DNA of 64,000 bases, from positions 2,480,001-2,544,000 of the forward strand of contig JBLDXI010000004.1 in NCBI GenBank assembly GCA_047495785.1. The letters are read 5' to 3'. Position 1 is the stretch's first letter; each line of letters opens with the position of its first letter. A program made the position numbers and the translations under genes. Source of the stretch: Lepidodermella squamata (taxonomy: Eukaryota > Gastrotricha). The notes under the pieces are model-generated. The model saw only the letters and a list, made by a program, of their open reading frames with translations, did not search any database and was not told the origin of the DNA. Positions 45,294-58,000 of this stretch are shown in pieces.

Positions 45294-48200
45294 ATGCTAT
45301 TGAGTGAGGCCACAGTCGGTGTGGCTGTTTCTGCTGCCTCGATACTTCTGAATGGCCTCGTTGTTGCAAGTGTTTGGAACTCAAACTTTCAGCCGAAAGG
45401 ATACCGAAAATTTCTCATTAGCCTCGCTTTCTCTGATCTTTACCTTGCTCTTGTGAACCTTTGCTACTTGGTACCAAAAGCAGTGTACGATGCCGGCGAA
45501 AATCAAGGATGGGATTTGCAGTACTTCCGAAGTTTCCACTATGCTGCATGCTTGGTTTGAATCAAGATTCAGAAGATTAATTGTAAACATTTGTTACTTT
45601 TACCAGGCCAACCTTTTCTCCCTTGTGGCCATGTCGGCAAATCACTATATTGGAATAGTAAGAAATTCCGGGTGTAGTCTGTTTTAACTACGCTCTCGCT
45701 TTTTCAGATGTATCCTCTTCACTACAACATGGTACAGTTTAAGAAAATCCCAGCGGGTGGAATATATTCACGATTTTGTTAGTACCTTAGTGGGAGGAAT
45801 TGCAGAATTGTCATTGCTACGATCTGGGTCTTGGCATTCGTAATCGGTTTGTTTGCCAGGATCTTGTGAGGAATAGTGTTATGGAGACCACACTCATGGA
45901 TAAAGCTGTGAACGCAAAATGGAAAATCAATAATTTGTGGATGAAGCGAAAAATCAGCAAAAATAGTTATTTACAATTGATCACGCACCTTGTTTCAGCC
46001 ACTCGCCATTACGCTCATAAAAAATGCCAGTGCCAGGTAGTAGGCGCCAGTTTTCTCCGGTTTGGATGCCGATTTTACCAATTTTAAACACATTTTCAGA
46101 ATCCTCAGCTCATTTCCAACCGAACCCATGTAAAAAAGTGTCTAATTTCCATTTTCGGGTCCCTTTTTCTTGTCGATTTTTCAAGGCTTAGAATTCAGCC
46201 TTACTATCCACCTAACCATTTACGTTTGATGACGCGATATTTACTGAAAGCTGTAACTTCAAACGATTAATAGTAGCACCATTGCAGAGTCTGCCGTTGT
46301 AGCCAACAACTTCTTGGCTACACTGGGCTTAGCACGATTTTCACGTAAGTTATTAGGTTACATCTAACGAATTAGAACTTTGATCCTTATAGTCGGAATC
46401 ATTCTCGCGAAATCTCAGCTGGAAAACTATCAAAATCCACGGGTGATGGTTCAGAGTCGCTATGCAGGAAGATAAGCAGCGTTGCAAAGTTTAATTACCC
46501 GATAAGAATTCTTACTAAAAATTAGCTTCTCCTTGCATGATGAGCGAGGAATGTTATCAAAGGAAGAATTAATAATCAAATAATTTAAAAGAATACAACA
46601 GTTTTGTCGAATGGCCTTCGATTACCACACTCTCACTATAAAAACATTATATACCTATTCCTCCAATATTTATAGACCGTTGTGCGAATTCCAATTGCTC
46701 ACACACCGCAAGAAATTATACTCGAGCAATTATGCCGTACTGTCCGAAATGTTGGGCCTGTCCTTTATATTTTTTGAAACAAGTCGAAACCCCGTCTTAT
46801 ATTTGAGACCGCCCTTTATTTAAGGCCTGACCTTTATTAATTTAAATAAATTTAAATAAATATAAATAGGATCATTCAAGAAATAAGAAACTAAATTAAA
46901 CAATTATTACCGCGATGTAGCTTGTGAATTTTCACTTTAGTAAATCGGCCACCATTAATATCGACGAGAAAAAGGGACCCGAAAATGGAAATTAGACACT
47001 TTTTTACATGGGTTCGGTTGGAAATGAGCTGAGGATTCTGAAAATGTGTTTAAAATTGGTAAAATCGGCATCCAAACCGGAGAAAACTGGCGCCTACTAC
47101 CTGGCACTCGCATTTTTTATGAGCGTAATGGCGAGTGGCTGAAACAAGGTGCGAGATCAATTGTAAATAACCATTTTTTGCTGATTTTTTGCCTCATCCA
47201 CAAATTATTGATTTTCCATTTTGCGTTCACAGCTTTATCCATGAGTGTGGTCACCATAACACTATTCCTCACAAGGCCAGGATAAGCGATTTCATACAAT
47301 TTTCTGATTTCTTGAGGTTTCTGCGACGTTTCCATTCCCGTTAAATCGCGTGGCTTGCAACTTAATTACTCCGCTAATATATCCTCTGAATACGAAGCAG
47401 AAATCGAAGGCGAAGATTGGGAAAAGTTGTTTGTCGGAACTGAAGCAGAATTTTCTTTAAATGCTTCAAGAATAGAGAATTTTAGCCTGATTGATCTGCT
47501 CTATGATTCATATAACGAGAGCATTACGCCTGCGGAGTTGGAAGACCTCGTTAACAAATTTCTGCAGATTTACAAGCCGAAAGCAGAAGAGATAAAATTT
47601 ACCGTCGAGTTCGCTGTGTTTGCTATGACTTTTATTTGTCTATTCTTTCTGATCGTTTGCTACACCCGACTGTTAATAGAGGTGATGAAATATCCGAATT
47701 GCGAAATTCCATACTATGTAAAGTTTCATCTGATTGTAGGTATATCGAAATGATCGAAATCCTTCGCGAAGGCTAGTCGTGACCACTTTCTTTCTAATTG
47801 GCGCTTTCATCACATGGTCTGTTTTAGCGTCAGGTCTAATTTGAATCGATTGCCTTATCTGATTTTTAGTTGGCTGCCTTTCATGATTTTTGAGTTGTAC
47901 ATGGTTCTTAGCCCTCCGACTGTTGCGTCAAAGACTCCGTTTGTTTAGGCATGAAATTACTTGTTTATAATTTGTGAGTGATATTGGCAGGAATTACGTC
48001 GAAGATATGTCCCGTATTTTATTCATATCGGCACCACTAATTGACTCCATAATATACTCGGCGAGGTTGCGCGCCATACGAAAGTGAGACTATTTCATGA
48101 ATTCAGAATTTAAGACTTATTCGAAAACTTTTAGACTGATGCTGCTGCGATTGGCGCGTATTCTACTCTGCTGCGAAAAAATGATCCGGTTTGGAGCAAT

Positions 48201-48354
48201 GACGCTTACTTCTCTTCGGAGGGCTTTCTCAGTCGAACACCCAGTCGCTCACGACACCTTTGTGAATTTAAGTTCATTTGACGTTGACATGGATCTTATG
48301 TTCATCGATGATGGAGATGAGCTGGAAGTCGGTGCGGCCGATGTTCAGGACTAG
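45294..48354 (+). CDS. Rhodopsin-like 7TM receptor, nine exons (receptor 2)
   Basis: Exons 45294-45554, 45607-45657, 45708-45731, 45783-45846, 47317-47681, 47740-47816, 47870-47938, 47991-48083 and 48135-48354. Phases are identical to receptor 1 at every junction; 407 aa. TM3 ends SANHYIGIMYPLHYN, so DRY is NHY. TM6 is TCWLPFM and TM7 APLIDSIIYSAR. Exon 5 has exactly the same length (365 nt) as in receptor 1. Intron 4 is 1,470 nt because a 1,413-bp transposon sits in it; the exons are undamaged. The exon 5 acceptor is TTGAG, weaker than its paralog's. Confidence 0.8.
45863..47275. mobile_element. 1.4-kb transposon with about 310-bp inverted repeats, in receptor 2 intron 4
   Basis: 1413 bp. 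Arms 45863-about 46172 and about 46970-47275 are near-perfect inverted repeats beginning CTTGTGAGGAATAGTG, with an 8-bp target duplication GCCAGGAT (45855-45862 and 47276-47283). No transposase frame is present; frames inside the arms are mirrored. Long arms with an 8-bp duplication do not fit one superfamily clearly (hAT, P or MULE-like). Confidence 0.9.
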
Positions 48355-49174
48355 ACGCCACTCAAGCTTAGCAAGAGGCGCCCGGGGTTTCTACGAAATA
48401 GCTGTTGTCGAGCCTCCACCGGTGAGCACGTTTAGCCACAGAGATGCAGTTTAAAACATCCCCCCTACAAGACGGGGATACAATCCCGGTGATAATAACA
48501 GAAGACTTTAATTATTTTGCTATTTAATAGCCATTGCATAGGGAATATGCATTTTGAATACTTTGAACTTTTCTATTGATACAGTTGATTTTTCAGGTTT
48601 TGACTGAATAACTGGTTCAGATTAATTTGTAGTAAATTATTTCCTCAAATTTACAGATTCCTATTCGAAATAGAAAATATGGCTGCGCGAAGTTCATGCT
48701 TGAACTTGTTAGCCATCTCTCTAGAAAGACAATTTCCGCTGAGTGTCGTTCCATTATTGATTGCTGCCTGTCCCCAAATAAGCAACTAACGCAAAGTCAA
48801 TTCATTCCATGAGCGCGAGGGAGGGAAGGGTAAAGCGTTTCGATTCGCTCCCCGCATCGGATCAATATATAAGACTGCTAGCTTGGGAGAACGTGTTTAC
48901 GCTGACATCATCAACATTATAACTGAATCACAGAACGGAAGGGTAATTTAAAGGACATTCTGCGAATACCGGGAATACAGTATACAGATAAGACGGACTA
49001 GCAAAAAGATGCAGGATTAAGAGTCTTGTATTTTTTATATGAGGATTTTGCCAAGAAATGGCCTGGGATATGAGCTGTGAATCACATGACTCCAAATCCC
49101 CTTGGAATCATGAATCAATACCTCTTCAAGAAAGCGATTCTGATGTGCCTCAAGCCTTATCAAACCCGTGTTTC
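48355..49174. other. Spacer with a core-promoter-like site, no gene found
   Basis: No supported coding region. ATCAATATATAAGACTGC at about 48860-48880, followed by a GC-rich start-like region, looks like a TATA promoter (TATATAAG). The expected transcript to the right has no long frame before the inverted MITE at 49175. Confidence 0.4.
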
Positions 49175-49330
49175 CAGTGTGCGAAGTAGGATCCGGGAGC
49201 CGAGGTGTTTTCTATTTGTTTTCTAGGACTCAGGAGCCTAAGAAACGAAAGGGTGCCCATGTGGTTTTTTCAGCCTTCCTCTGGTTGGAGTCTCAGAGCT
49301 GGGGTATCACAACGCCTCGGTGTGAATGTG
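49175..49330 (-). mobile_element. Inverted copy of the 167-bp hAT-like MITE family
   Basis: CAGTGTGCGAAGTAGGATCC and the following GGTGTTTTCTA.TTGTTTTCTA and CTTCCTCTGGTT segments match the reverse complement of 11395-11561 with moderate divergence. The 3' end is degraded. The open frame across it is an artefact of the repeat. Confidence 0.8.
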
Positions 49331-49595
49331 TGCACGTGTCTATGGACATTTCTATGGATATTTCAATGGTTACCCATTCTCTTCGCCCGCCTTGCCTTCC
49401 TAGAATAGAGAACGATTTTACTGAATGATTGCACATGCGAATTCTTCCTCTACTTCATTGAGGATGCCATCGAGACTATGCCGAAACCTGAAGTCTCAAT
49501 CCCGAAATCGCCCTCAAAGAACGAAGTAGCATTTTGAAACTGGTATGGATGATTTTTCCGCCCTATTCATCCTTAAATTTTATTCCATGAAAATA

Positions 49596-50399
49596 TCACA
49601 GATACCAAGAAGAATTCTTGTAATCATCCATAATAGTGCGCTGGGTAGTTTTCTGCATGCTCTTCTTCGAGTAAACCGCATTTCTCCGCTTTTTGTACCG
49701 CAAAGTTTCCTCCGGAAATTCTTCCTCCTCGTAGTTATCGCACAGATCTTCCAGTTCCAGCTGCTCGCCCTCAGTGGTCTCACTATCGCTGTCGAGTAGC
49801 AAATCATGGTAGGCTAAAACGCCGTCTTTCGCAGAGTCTTGCACAGATTGTTGAATCTGCAACTTATGAGCGAGTAAACTCGTAAAGTAATGCTTATCGT
49901 CCGCATCTAGAGGCACCAAGAACCGTTTTCGCTCCTCCTCAAACAACTTCTTACGTTCTTCCCGCATTTTACGCTTCAATTCCGCTGCTTCCTGCCGTTT
50001 TCGTTCCAATTCAGCCTTTCTCTCTTCTTCCTTCTTGTAATCTCGGTAGAAATGGGCGCAAGTGCCGTATGGAAGGTTGTCTAAGCCAAGCTTTTTGACC
50101 AAAGTCGGATTTTTGAGGGTGTAGATGCCTACGTAGCGCCAATGCACTTTTACCGGCTTATGCGGATCCTCGGCCACCCGGAGTGATAGCATGGTCGAAG
50201 ATCGAGTGAACATGCTTGAGTTGGCTACAAAAGTGTTCTCCTTGCTTTCGAGGCCTCCGCTGAGACGGCTGAGGTGTTGGTACAATTGCTGTAGATCCTT
50301 GCGCTTGTTGTACAGAGCTTCGTCCTTATCTTCCTCGTCTGATTCGACGTAGCCGAAGATGGTCGTGTAGAAGTTTTGTGATTGCATTGGGTACACCAT
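49596..50399 (-). CDS. 267-aa coiled-coil protein, single exon, unrecognised
   Basis: ATG at 50399. Residues about 60-120 contain HWRYVGIYTLKNP and LGLDNLPYGTCAHFYRDY. A strongly charged helix follows (KKEEERKAELERKRQEAAEL.., about 120-160), then an acidic Ser-rich segment (LDSDSETTEGEQLELEDL) and a basic C-terminus. Probably nuclear or cytoplasmic; no signal peptide. A broken copy at 53035-53702 shares the SDSETTEGEQLE region. No family recognised. Lack of introns is unusual beside its neighbours. Confidence 0.6.
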   Translation of the reverse strand: MVYPMQSQNFYTTIFGYVESDEEDKDEALYNKRKDLQQLYQHLSRLSGGLESKENTFVANSSMFTRSSTMLSLRVAEDPHKPVKVHWRYVGIYTLKNPTLVKKLGLDNLPYGTCAHFYRDYKKEEERKAELERKRQEAAELKRKMREERKKLFEEERKRFLVPLDADDKHYFTSLLAHKLQIQQSVQDSAKDGVLAYHDLLLDSDSETTEGEQLELEDLCDNYEEEEFPEETLRYKKRRNAVYSKKSMQKTTQRTIMDDYKNSSWYL

Positions 50400-53034
50400 G
50401 TTTCACCGGTATGAAAAGTCTAGTTAACACGAATGGATGGACAAGAAATAGTTCAGCAACTGAGGTAGAGCTTGTCAAATGTTGGGCTCCGGCCCTAAAT
50501 TTGATGTTCCAGAGTTAGATCTCCTTAGAATATATTATTCTTCAAGTTATATGAGAGTTACAAACGCACATTACAGGTGGAAATGGAGGTATCCTACAAC
50601 CAGTTCGCAAGGCCCAGACCGTAAACCCCCAAAACCACAGCGGGAACCCACAGCCCGAAAATAGCCCCTAGTTCGAGGATCCTTACTGACTTCCAGCTTA
50701 GCTGTCACTATCACGAGCAAGATCATGTCAAAAAAAGAAAAAAGCTTAATTCGTGAAGAGCGAAGAATATAGAATGACCAATATTACAAGCCAAGATTCG
50801 TACATGTAACTTTAGGATCTCATTTTCAAGTCAAAATTAGGAATATAGCAATCGAAATTTCCGAAGAGTGTTAGCTGAGCTATTTTGAGGGTTTTGGTCA
50901 TTCTTGTATCACAGCAATAACGGTTTAAAAATTCGGCTTTATATTGCTGGCAATGCATGCAATTAGATCAATACAATACCTGGGAAACTAAGCTCACGCT
51001 ACTCAAGTAGCTCTTAAGGTATTTTTTCGCGTGAGTGTTGCGCGGGCGGAAATAGAAAAAACACATGTCGCCAACTCAATTCCACACATTTTCCCCATCG
51101 ATCCTACCACTTAATATATTTTCTGAGGAAGTGTAGGCATGATTAGCAGCGCTGTATCGCGTGATTTCCCAGACATTATATGGCTTGGAAACAACGAGGC
51201 AACATCTAGGTTTTATACGCAATTCGCTGTAAAAAGATCAGTTGAGACCATTTTCTGACTTCACGTCTTCGCCAGTTTGGCTCTTCTTTTGCTAGAAAAT
51301 GGCTACGTGCGAAGTTTTTCGCAAAAAGCCCAGTCATGCTTTCAACTGAATTTTCCTTACTCGGTTCCAGAAACGGATCGTTAAAATAACGGGCCGAATT
51401 TTAATTTCAACTTAAATTTGTTCCAGGCCTCCCTGATATGGGACCTTCAGACCCCAACAGTGTAAACGAACACAGAGAACGCTCTCTATGGGAAGTTCGA
51501 ATTCGAAGTATTTCAGCTTACTCAGGGCGATGAAGATAATTTTAGCAGGATTAGAAGCTTGACTTTTTATCTTATCGCAAATTCCGGTTCCTTATTCTTA
51601 GCAGCGCACCTTGAGTTCCGCATGAGTTTCAAGAATCTTGAGCAATTCAATCTGAGGAAGAAAATTGCTGACGAGCCTGTCAGCGTAACTCAGACCATCT
51701 AAAAGATGCAAGCGGATGATATCGTGGAACAATGAAGTAACATATTTCACTGCAACGGATCTTGGTGCCCTTTGCCCTTTCCACCAACCGGAGGATTCAG
51801 CGAAAGCTTTCGGAGAGTTTCGATTAAAATGTCTGATTCCACAGCTTTTCTACCTTCCAGGACCGCAAAATGTTTATCTGAATCCGATAGATAGCGAATA
51901 GCGATTGGAAGCAGGAGCAGCTTTCAATGCGCCAGGGTATGATGGTAGAGTGAAGGTAGAGCCTTATCCTTTGAAGTTATTCGAAGGCTAATGTGTTTCG
52001 TTTTAATAAATTCGACAATTATAACCTGCCGCCGCCTTCTCGAACTGATCAAACTGATTGTCCTGCAAAACGAATAGTCCTGAATCTCCCAAACGAGTCA
52101 AAAAACTAATAAAGAACCATACAAATAATATCGAAAAATCCTTTCCACAGTTTTTGGTTTTGATTTTGATGAACTTGAGTATTCACATCAAAATTTCATT
52201 GAAAGAGCATGTGCCAAGTTGTCTGCTTTCGTATCTACTGATACTAGCTATTGAGCTGCAAATCACCCCCGGATTCGAGCAAGAACATAGGACAGTAACG
52301 AGACCCACAGAATGCTATGTACTGTTATTATCCCTCTCCTTCAATCTGGCTTGAGGTTAACCCGAAATAACAATCATAATTGGTTAGTCGAATTATTCAA
52401 GACAACGAAACTAGCTTGCGACGAATTTTTCACTAGCATTCTCCTAGAGGCTCTGGTCAGAGCTGTTACATATGCAGCTCGTGATATGATGAGCAAAATC
52501 AAACTCCAAGGCCTTGCTAGATCCGCAGTTTTGAGCGAATTGCCTATTGTGCGAAAACAAAGGATGACAGCAATAGCCAAATAAGCATATAAGCTTACGA
52601 TTACCTAGTTGCCTTGCTAATTATCTTTCTTTTCAATGAAGTGGTGAAAGCTCAGAATTGACTTATTCGTACGTAAAATTCAAAAATATCTAGAATACTT
52701 TTTTTTGCACTGAGCTAATATAACGTTGAAGTCGCGTGTACCCCAATTTTAGGAGCCTTGCCAAATGACGTAATGTCTGAGAGCTTACAGTGTCCAGGTG
52801 CTAATGGCGTCGCTAAAGCCGAACGTTCTAGGACTGGTAAAGCATTTTCTATGGTCACGGATCTTTAATTTATTAATATGTCGGTTGATGTCTGCGAGTA
52901 GTCAGACATTACTTGAGCGTGCGTGGCTCTTTCGCTCAACAATAGGGGAAAATGTTCGAGTAAATTAGCCCAAATTTTAAATACTCCAGTAACATATGGT
53001 TTCGAATGTGGATTGCATATATAAGGGACCATCT
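50400..53034. other. Repeat-rich spacer, no intact gene
   Basis: Only short or broken frames. Two segments (about 51590-51690 and about 52180-52620) have relatives at about 59560-59640, 60700-60800 and 62575-62925. A diverged relative of the CAGTTCGCAAGGCC / ACCACAG MITE family lies at about 50590-50690. Confidence 0.5.
52180..52620 (+). repeat. Dispersed degenerate repeat, copy 1
   Basis: Shares GTCTGCTTTCGTATCT, TACTAGCTATTGAGCTGCAA, GACAGTAACGAG and a conserved frame (IIPLLQSGLRLTR.NNHN.LV...KLAC...SIL.EAL...KLQGLARS) with the 62.6-kb copy. The amino-acid conservation suggests decayed copies of an exon or of a transposon protein. No function recognised. Confidence 0.55.
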
Positions 53035-53702
53035 AGAATACTTGTAATAATCCATAATAAATCCCTGTATTTCCGTCCTCGAGAAAACAGTTTCTCCGCT
53101 TTTTACATGGCAAGATTTCCTCCGTAAATTATTCCTCCTCGTAAATCTTCCACTAAATCTTCCAGCTGCTCGCCCTCAGTTGTCTCACTATCGCTGTCCA
53201 GCAACGAATCACGGACAGCTAAAACACTGTCTTTAGCAGATTCGCGCAGAGATTGTTGAATCTGCAAGCATTGCGCGAAGTATTGAGAGACGCGCCGAGG
53301 TAATCGCACCCTCCAGTTCGCAAGGCCAAGGTGGGAAATCCGAAAATTACCAGAGGGGGGAACCTTTGGTCACAAATTTGAGCCTGAAAATACCCCCAGT
53401 TCGATGATCCTACTTCGCGCACTTTCTGCGAGCACTTTAAGCGAGCAAACTAATAATGGTTATCATCCGCATCTAGAGGTACCAAGAAGCGTTTTGCTCC
53501 TCCCAAAACGATTTCTTTCGTTCTTCCCGCAATTCTAGTTCAAGCTGTCGTTATTCTTCTTGCTCGTAGTTCCGTTAGAAATGGACACAAAAGCCGTAAG
53601 GAAGGTTGTCGAAGCCAAGCTTTTTCGGACTCTTGAGAGTGTAGATCCCTCTATAGCCAATGCCCTTTTCTCGGCTTATGCTCGTCTCTGAGTGATAGCA
53701 TA
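53035..53702 (-). pseudogene. Broken copy of the 267-aa coiled-coil gene
   Basis: Colinear with 49610-50170 (ACTTGTAATAATCCATAATA, GCTGCTCGCCCTCAGT.GTCTCACTATCGCTGTC, CCGCATCTAGAGG.ACCAAGAA) but with many indels and stops. It is interrupted at about 53310-53430 by a MITE-like segment ending TACTTCGCGCAC. It covers the C-terminal two thirds only. Positions 53703-55065 contain no gene that I can support. Confidence 0.75.
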
Positions 53703-55065
53703 GTTTTTTCTGCAAAAACTACAAAATTGAAGACATTTGGGCTCTTCTAGCTAAGTCATCACAAATAGCGTCTGTTAAAGCTCGCTTCGTTCACGTGGCA
53801 CGTTGCACGGTACAGTAAAACCTGTTACCTCGAACTCTGTGAAAATCTGTCATGTCGAACACGTTTCGTAGAACCGTCAATAGTTCACCTAAGCTAAATT
53901 TCTCTCTATGTCGAATGCATTTTTCGGAAGCGTAGCCCTTCGGGGTTTCACTGTACTCGACTGAAACGCGGCTCAGATCATGTAGATGTTGCACATTTTT
54001 GTAGCCCCACGATTAATATTTTTTGGGAGAGAATTCAGGCAATGCAGATGGATCGATATTGTGTCGCGCTGTTCAGAGGGCGTAATTGACTACCCTAGAC
54101 GCCCTGCCTGAAGCTTCATCTCGTTATAGGATTTTAAAATAGACTAAAATTCCCTAGAACGTAAAGTAGGACGATTGGTATGGAGGCGTGATTGAATTCT
54201 ACTTCAGTCATCCTTATTCATCATAGTGGAAGTTATGATGGCTAATGTAGAATAAAGTAAGAATATTAACAGCTTCGAGTTGGCTTTACGAGTAATCCAA
54301 ATCTGGCTTACATTTTACATTTTTCAGGAACTTGGGTGATTGTTGTTATAATTAGGTCAGAGAGTTAGTTTGGACAGCACAACTGGTTAGGTTTAAGGAA
54401 AATCGGCATAATGGTCCCCCTTTTTTAATTGAGTGAGCTCACCTAGATTGAACTGGCGGGGATGATCCCTAACGGTACTTCGCTCTTTGAATTAGGTATT
54501 AGGTAATATTTTGATAAATTGGACGCGGAATTTCGGAATTTTGGGCATCTGTTTCTGCGCTTAACCAAGAATAATAGTAAAAAATACTGCTGAGGCACAG
54601 AGCGATGTAGGACAGCAGAACTGAGGTAAAGGAAAATCGCGATTAGAGCCCTCTTCACCCTTCAGTTAGGCTCCTGCACGTGCGCGAATTGGGGGCAAAT
54701 TTTATGACCAAAGGGTCCCTTGTGGTTTTTTGGGGGATTTTCCACCTTTGCCTCCGTACACCGCGCACTGCTCCTGCATTCGTACCTTGAAATGGTAGAC
54801 TGGTGGAAATTATTTGACATATTCAGGTTTGTCATCAGGCGACGCTGCGACTCTAAGCTACCTCGGTGAATCCCCGTTTGAGAATCTCCTCTAAGCGTGC
54901 TAGTTTCAAACAGCTTACGACATTGTTCTAGAATTTGCACAGCACTTCGATTTCTACTCAGACATATTATGCATTTTTTAGTTCATTTATGCACCAAGCG
55001 TCATCACAAGCGAGTAAAGCCTCTCGAATCAACGGAGTCACAAAAGCAAAACAGAACTTTTTACA

Positions 55066-58000
55066 ATGATGATTTTCCTACTTACTTTTGTGACCTCTCT
55101 CATAACACCAGCGGAATTAGCCTGCCCAGCATCTTCTTGCACCATAACGCGTAAGAGTAAACAATTTACTAATTTGAATTCGGTTTTACCTTTCGTCATT
55201 TACAGCGACTTGCCCTCCCGGCTACACTTACAGTGCATGTTACGACAGTTGCTACCTGTGGAGCTCGTAAGTTTCGCTCAAAAAATGAAAATTATCTGTA
55301 CCTTTGTTACCAAGATTTTAGCTCGAACTTTTGTTATTGAATATTTTTGAATTAGTAGAACCCTGATTAATCAGGGAACCATCAAAGTGTTAACCGATAC
55401 CGTCTTTCTCTCAAATGAACCTAAATCCTAAATTCAATCACAGGGATACTATGTTTTATATGGCGGCTCTGCAACAATGCATGGCAAACGGGGCTCATTT
55501 CTTCGTTCCAAACACCGAAGAAGAGTTCAAGTACGTGATGGGTCTGGCGAATCAAAGTGCCTTCTACTGGTTCGGCCTGCAAGACTGGGCGTCACGTGGG
55601 GCTGGCAATAACGCTGGGCAATGGGTCTACGGCAACAATTATACAAACGACCCAGATGGGAAGTGGTACTTCATGGACGAGACACCCACTTACATCACAG
55701 CTGCGAATTTAGTACCCCAACCCAATTCGACTTTGATCGATCCTGGGCCTTACAGCTGGCTACCTTGGCTCGGCAATCCTGGAAGTGGCACTTTTGCCGC
55801 CGTGCTGGCTTACTCGCCTTTTTGGGGAGCTCTTGCACTCAACACCTATCAACTCAAACCTAACTACATCTGCGAGGTATCCAAGGTCTGCTCAACCTGC
55901 AGAGCTGGTTTTACCCGATACCTATCAAATTGTTACTTGTATCGAAACGACTCGGCAGACTACAACAGTGCGGCTGGGATATGTAGTTCGACCAATTACG
56001 GAGCTGGTACAACCCTTTGGACGCCACGGCGTTGGCATTCGATCATCTACGCGAGATTTCTAGCCGCGGCTGTTGGTTCGCCTCTAATGATTGGGCTAAC
56101 GTCGTTGAATCCGCCTTATTCTTGGCAATGGGCTGATAACGTAACTGTTTCGCTGTCTGATAATTTCGATATGCCGCCGTTTACGATTCGATATGGCCCG
56201 TATTACGATTCTGTCATTCGAATCGTGCCTGATACGAATTTAGCGAGCTTATCGACTGTGTATGAAGACTTTTCAAATTCGACCTCAGGCTGGCACGGGA
56301 TTTACGTAGCTGAGTTCCAGAATTGGTTGAATCGATATGTTTGCCAACAACCTGCTACATCGAGATTAGCGTCAACCACTCTTGCGCCGTCAACTACTGC
56401 AAGCTCCTTAACAACAGTGACTACTTCACTTACAGTAATCACGGAAGCTTCGTCAGCCAAATTATCGACCACAACGACAGCTGGGAGTGGTGGCTGTAAG
56501 TTTGTTTACCTCACATGAGCTCACGTGTTCAGGACAAATGACCGTAAACTTTGAAATTGCAGCACCGGTTTATAAATGACCAGCTCTAAAATTGAACATT
56601 TGACATCCTCAGAAGTTCGCATGGCAAGGTGCAAAACTCCCAAATAAACCACAGGGGGATCCTTTGGTCTTAAAAATCGGGTCAATTCCAAGTTCGAGAA
56701 TTCTACTTCTACTTACTCGAGAAAAGCCGAGTATGAATATCTAGAATATTTCTTCTTCAAGTAAGAGAGAATACAGACATTTCGCCGAACCCCACTTTCA
56801 CTTGTAAGGGTTGAATCCCTGAATATAAAAAATTTCATAGATGTTGAGATAACACTTTGTAGGCTATTAAACGTGATGGGGGATAGAGGATAGGGCTACT
56901 ATTTCAGTGCCATCACTCTAATTTACTGATATTTTATTTGTGTCGAACAGTTTCTTGCGCCAACTGCACTAGTCCACACCAGCAATGCCTGCCCAACAAC
57001 ACATGTACGTGCCTAGCTCCTCCGCAACAAACGTGTCAGCCGCCTAGCAATTGCAGCATTCTGGTGATTCGGCCTGTTTTTCAGATCGCAGGCTGCAACG
57101 CTCTTTGCCAGCAAAATGGCTTGGCATATAGCTATCCTGAGCCAGATCCTGAACTGAACCAAGACTTCCAGTGGAGGAAGATAAGCGGCCTCACAGGAAG
57201 CTGCACTTCATTTGAATCAGTCAGCATGCCGAACTACGTTCTACGTCACTCCAACTTCAGGCTCCAGATTACTTGGAACAATGGCGATCCGTGGCTCGCT
57301 CAGGATGCGACGTTCTGTGAGAGGCAACTAGGTTCCGGGGTTGGCTATGAGGCTGTTAACTTTCAGGGGTGTTTCATCTATGTCGATTCAAACAATGAAA
57401 TCCATCTTCGCCAAAATGACTCTTCAGCGGATTTCGAGTTGCGGATCGCATTTTATGAAACAGCTTTGGGTAGGTTACTTGAGATTTACTTTCTCAGATT
57501 GACTGTGCTTTTCCACTACAGGCACGCCTTCAACTACTGCGAGCACCTCAACAACTTTGACTCCTTCAACAGCGGTAACTACGGGATCTTCGTCACAACC
57601 CTCGTCTGTATCAACAGGAAGGCCTACATCCACTTCAAGCTTCTCCTCAACTTCTTCAACGATGGTAACTGCAAGAGCTACGTCAGGTCCCTCGTCTTCT
57701 TCAACTCCAAATGCGACGATGAGCACTTCGGCTACATTGAATTCGCAGAATACAACAGGGCTATTGAGCACAACGATTGCTTCCACGGGAACTTCGTCAG
57801 ATTCTCTGTCGATCTCTACAACCACAAGTACTTCAACGATACTGGCTTCAATACAGAATACAACAGAGTCATCAACCACAACTAAGGCTGTGAGCTACTG
57901 TGGAGATGGCATAGTGCAAGAAAATCTCAACGAGGAGTGTGATGATGGGAATACGCTTTCGAATGATGGCTGCGATTCGGCTTGCAAATTTGAAGGTAGG

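Noticed and set aside
57475-57879. 134-codon acidic minus-strand frame
   Set aside because: It is the complement of the Ser/Thr-rich mucin exon of the lectin gene, which has consistent splicing on the plus strand.
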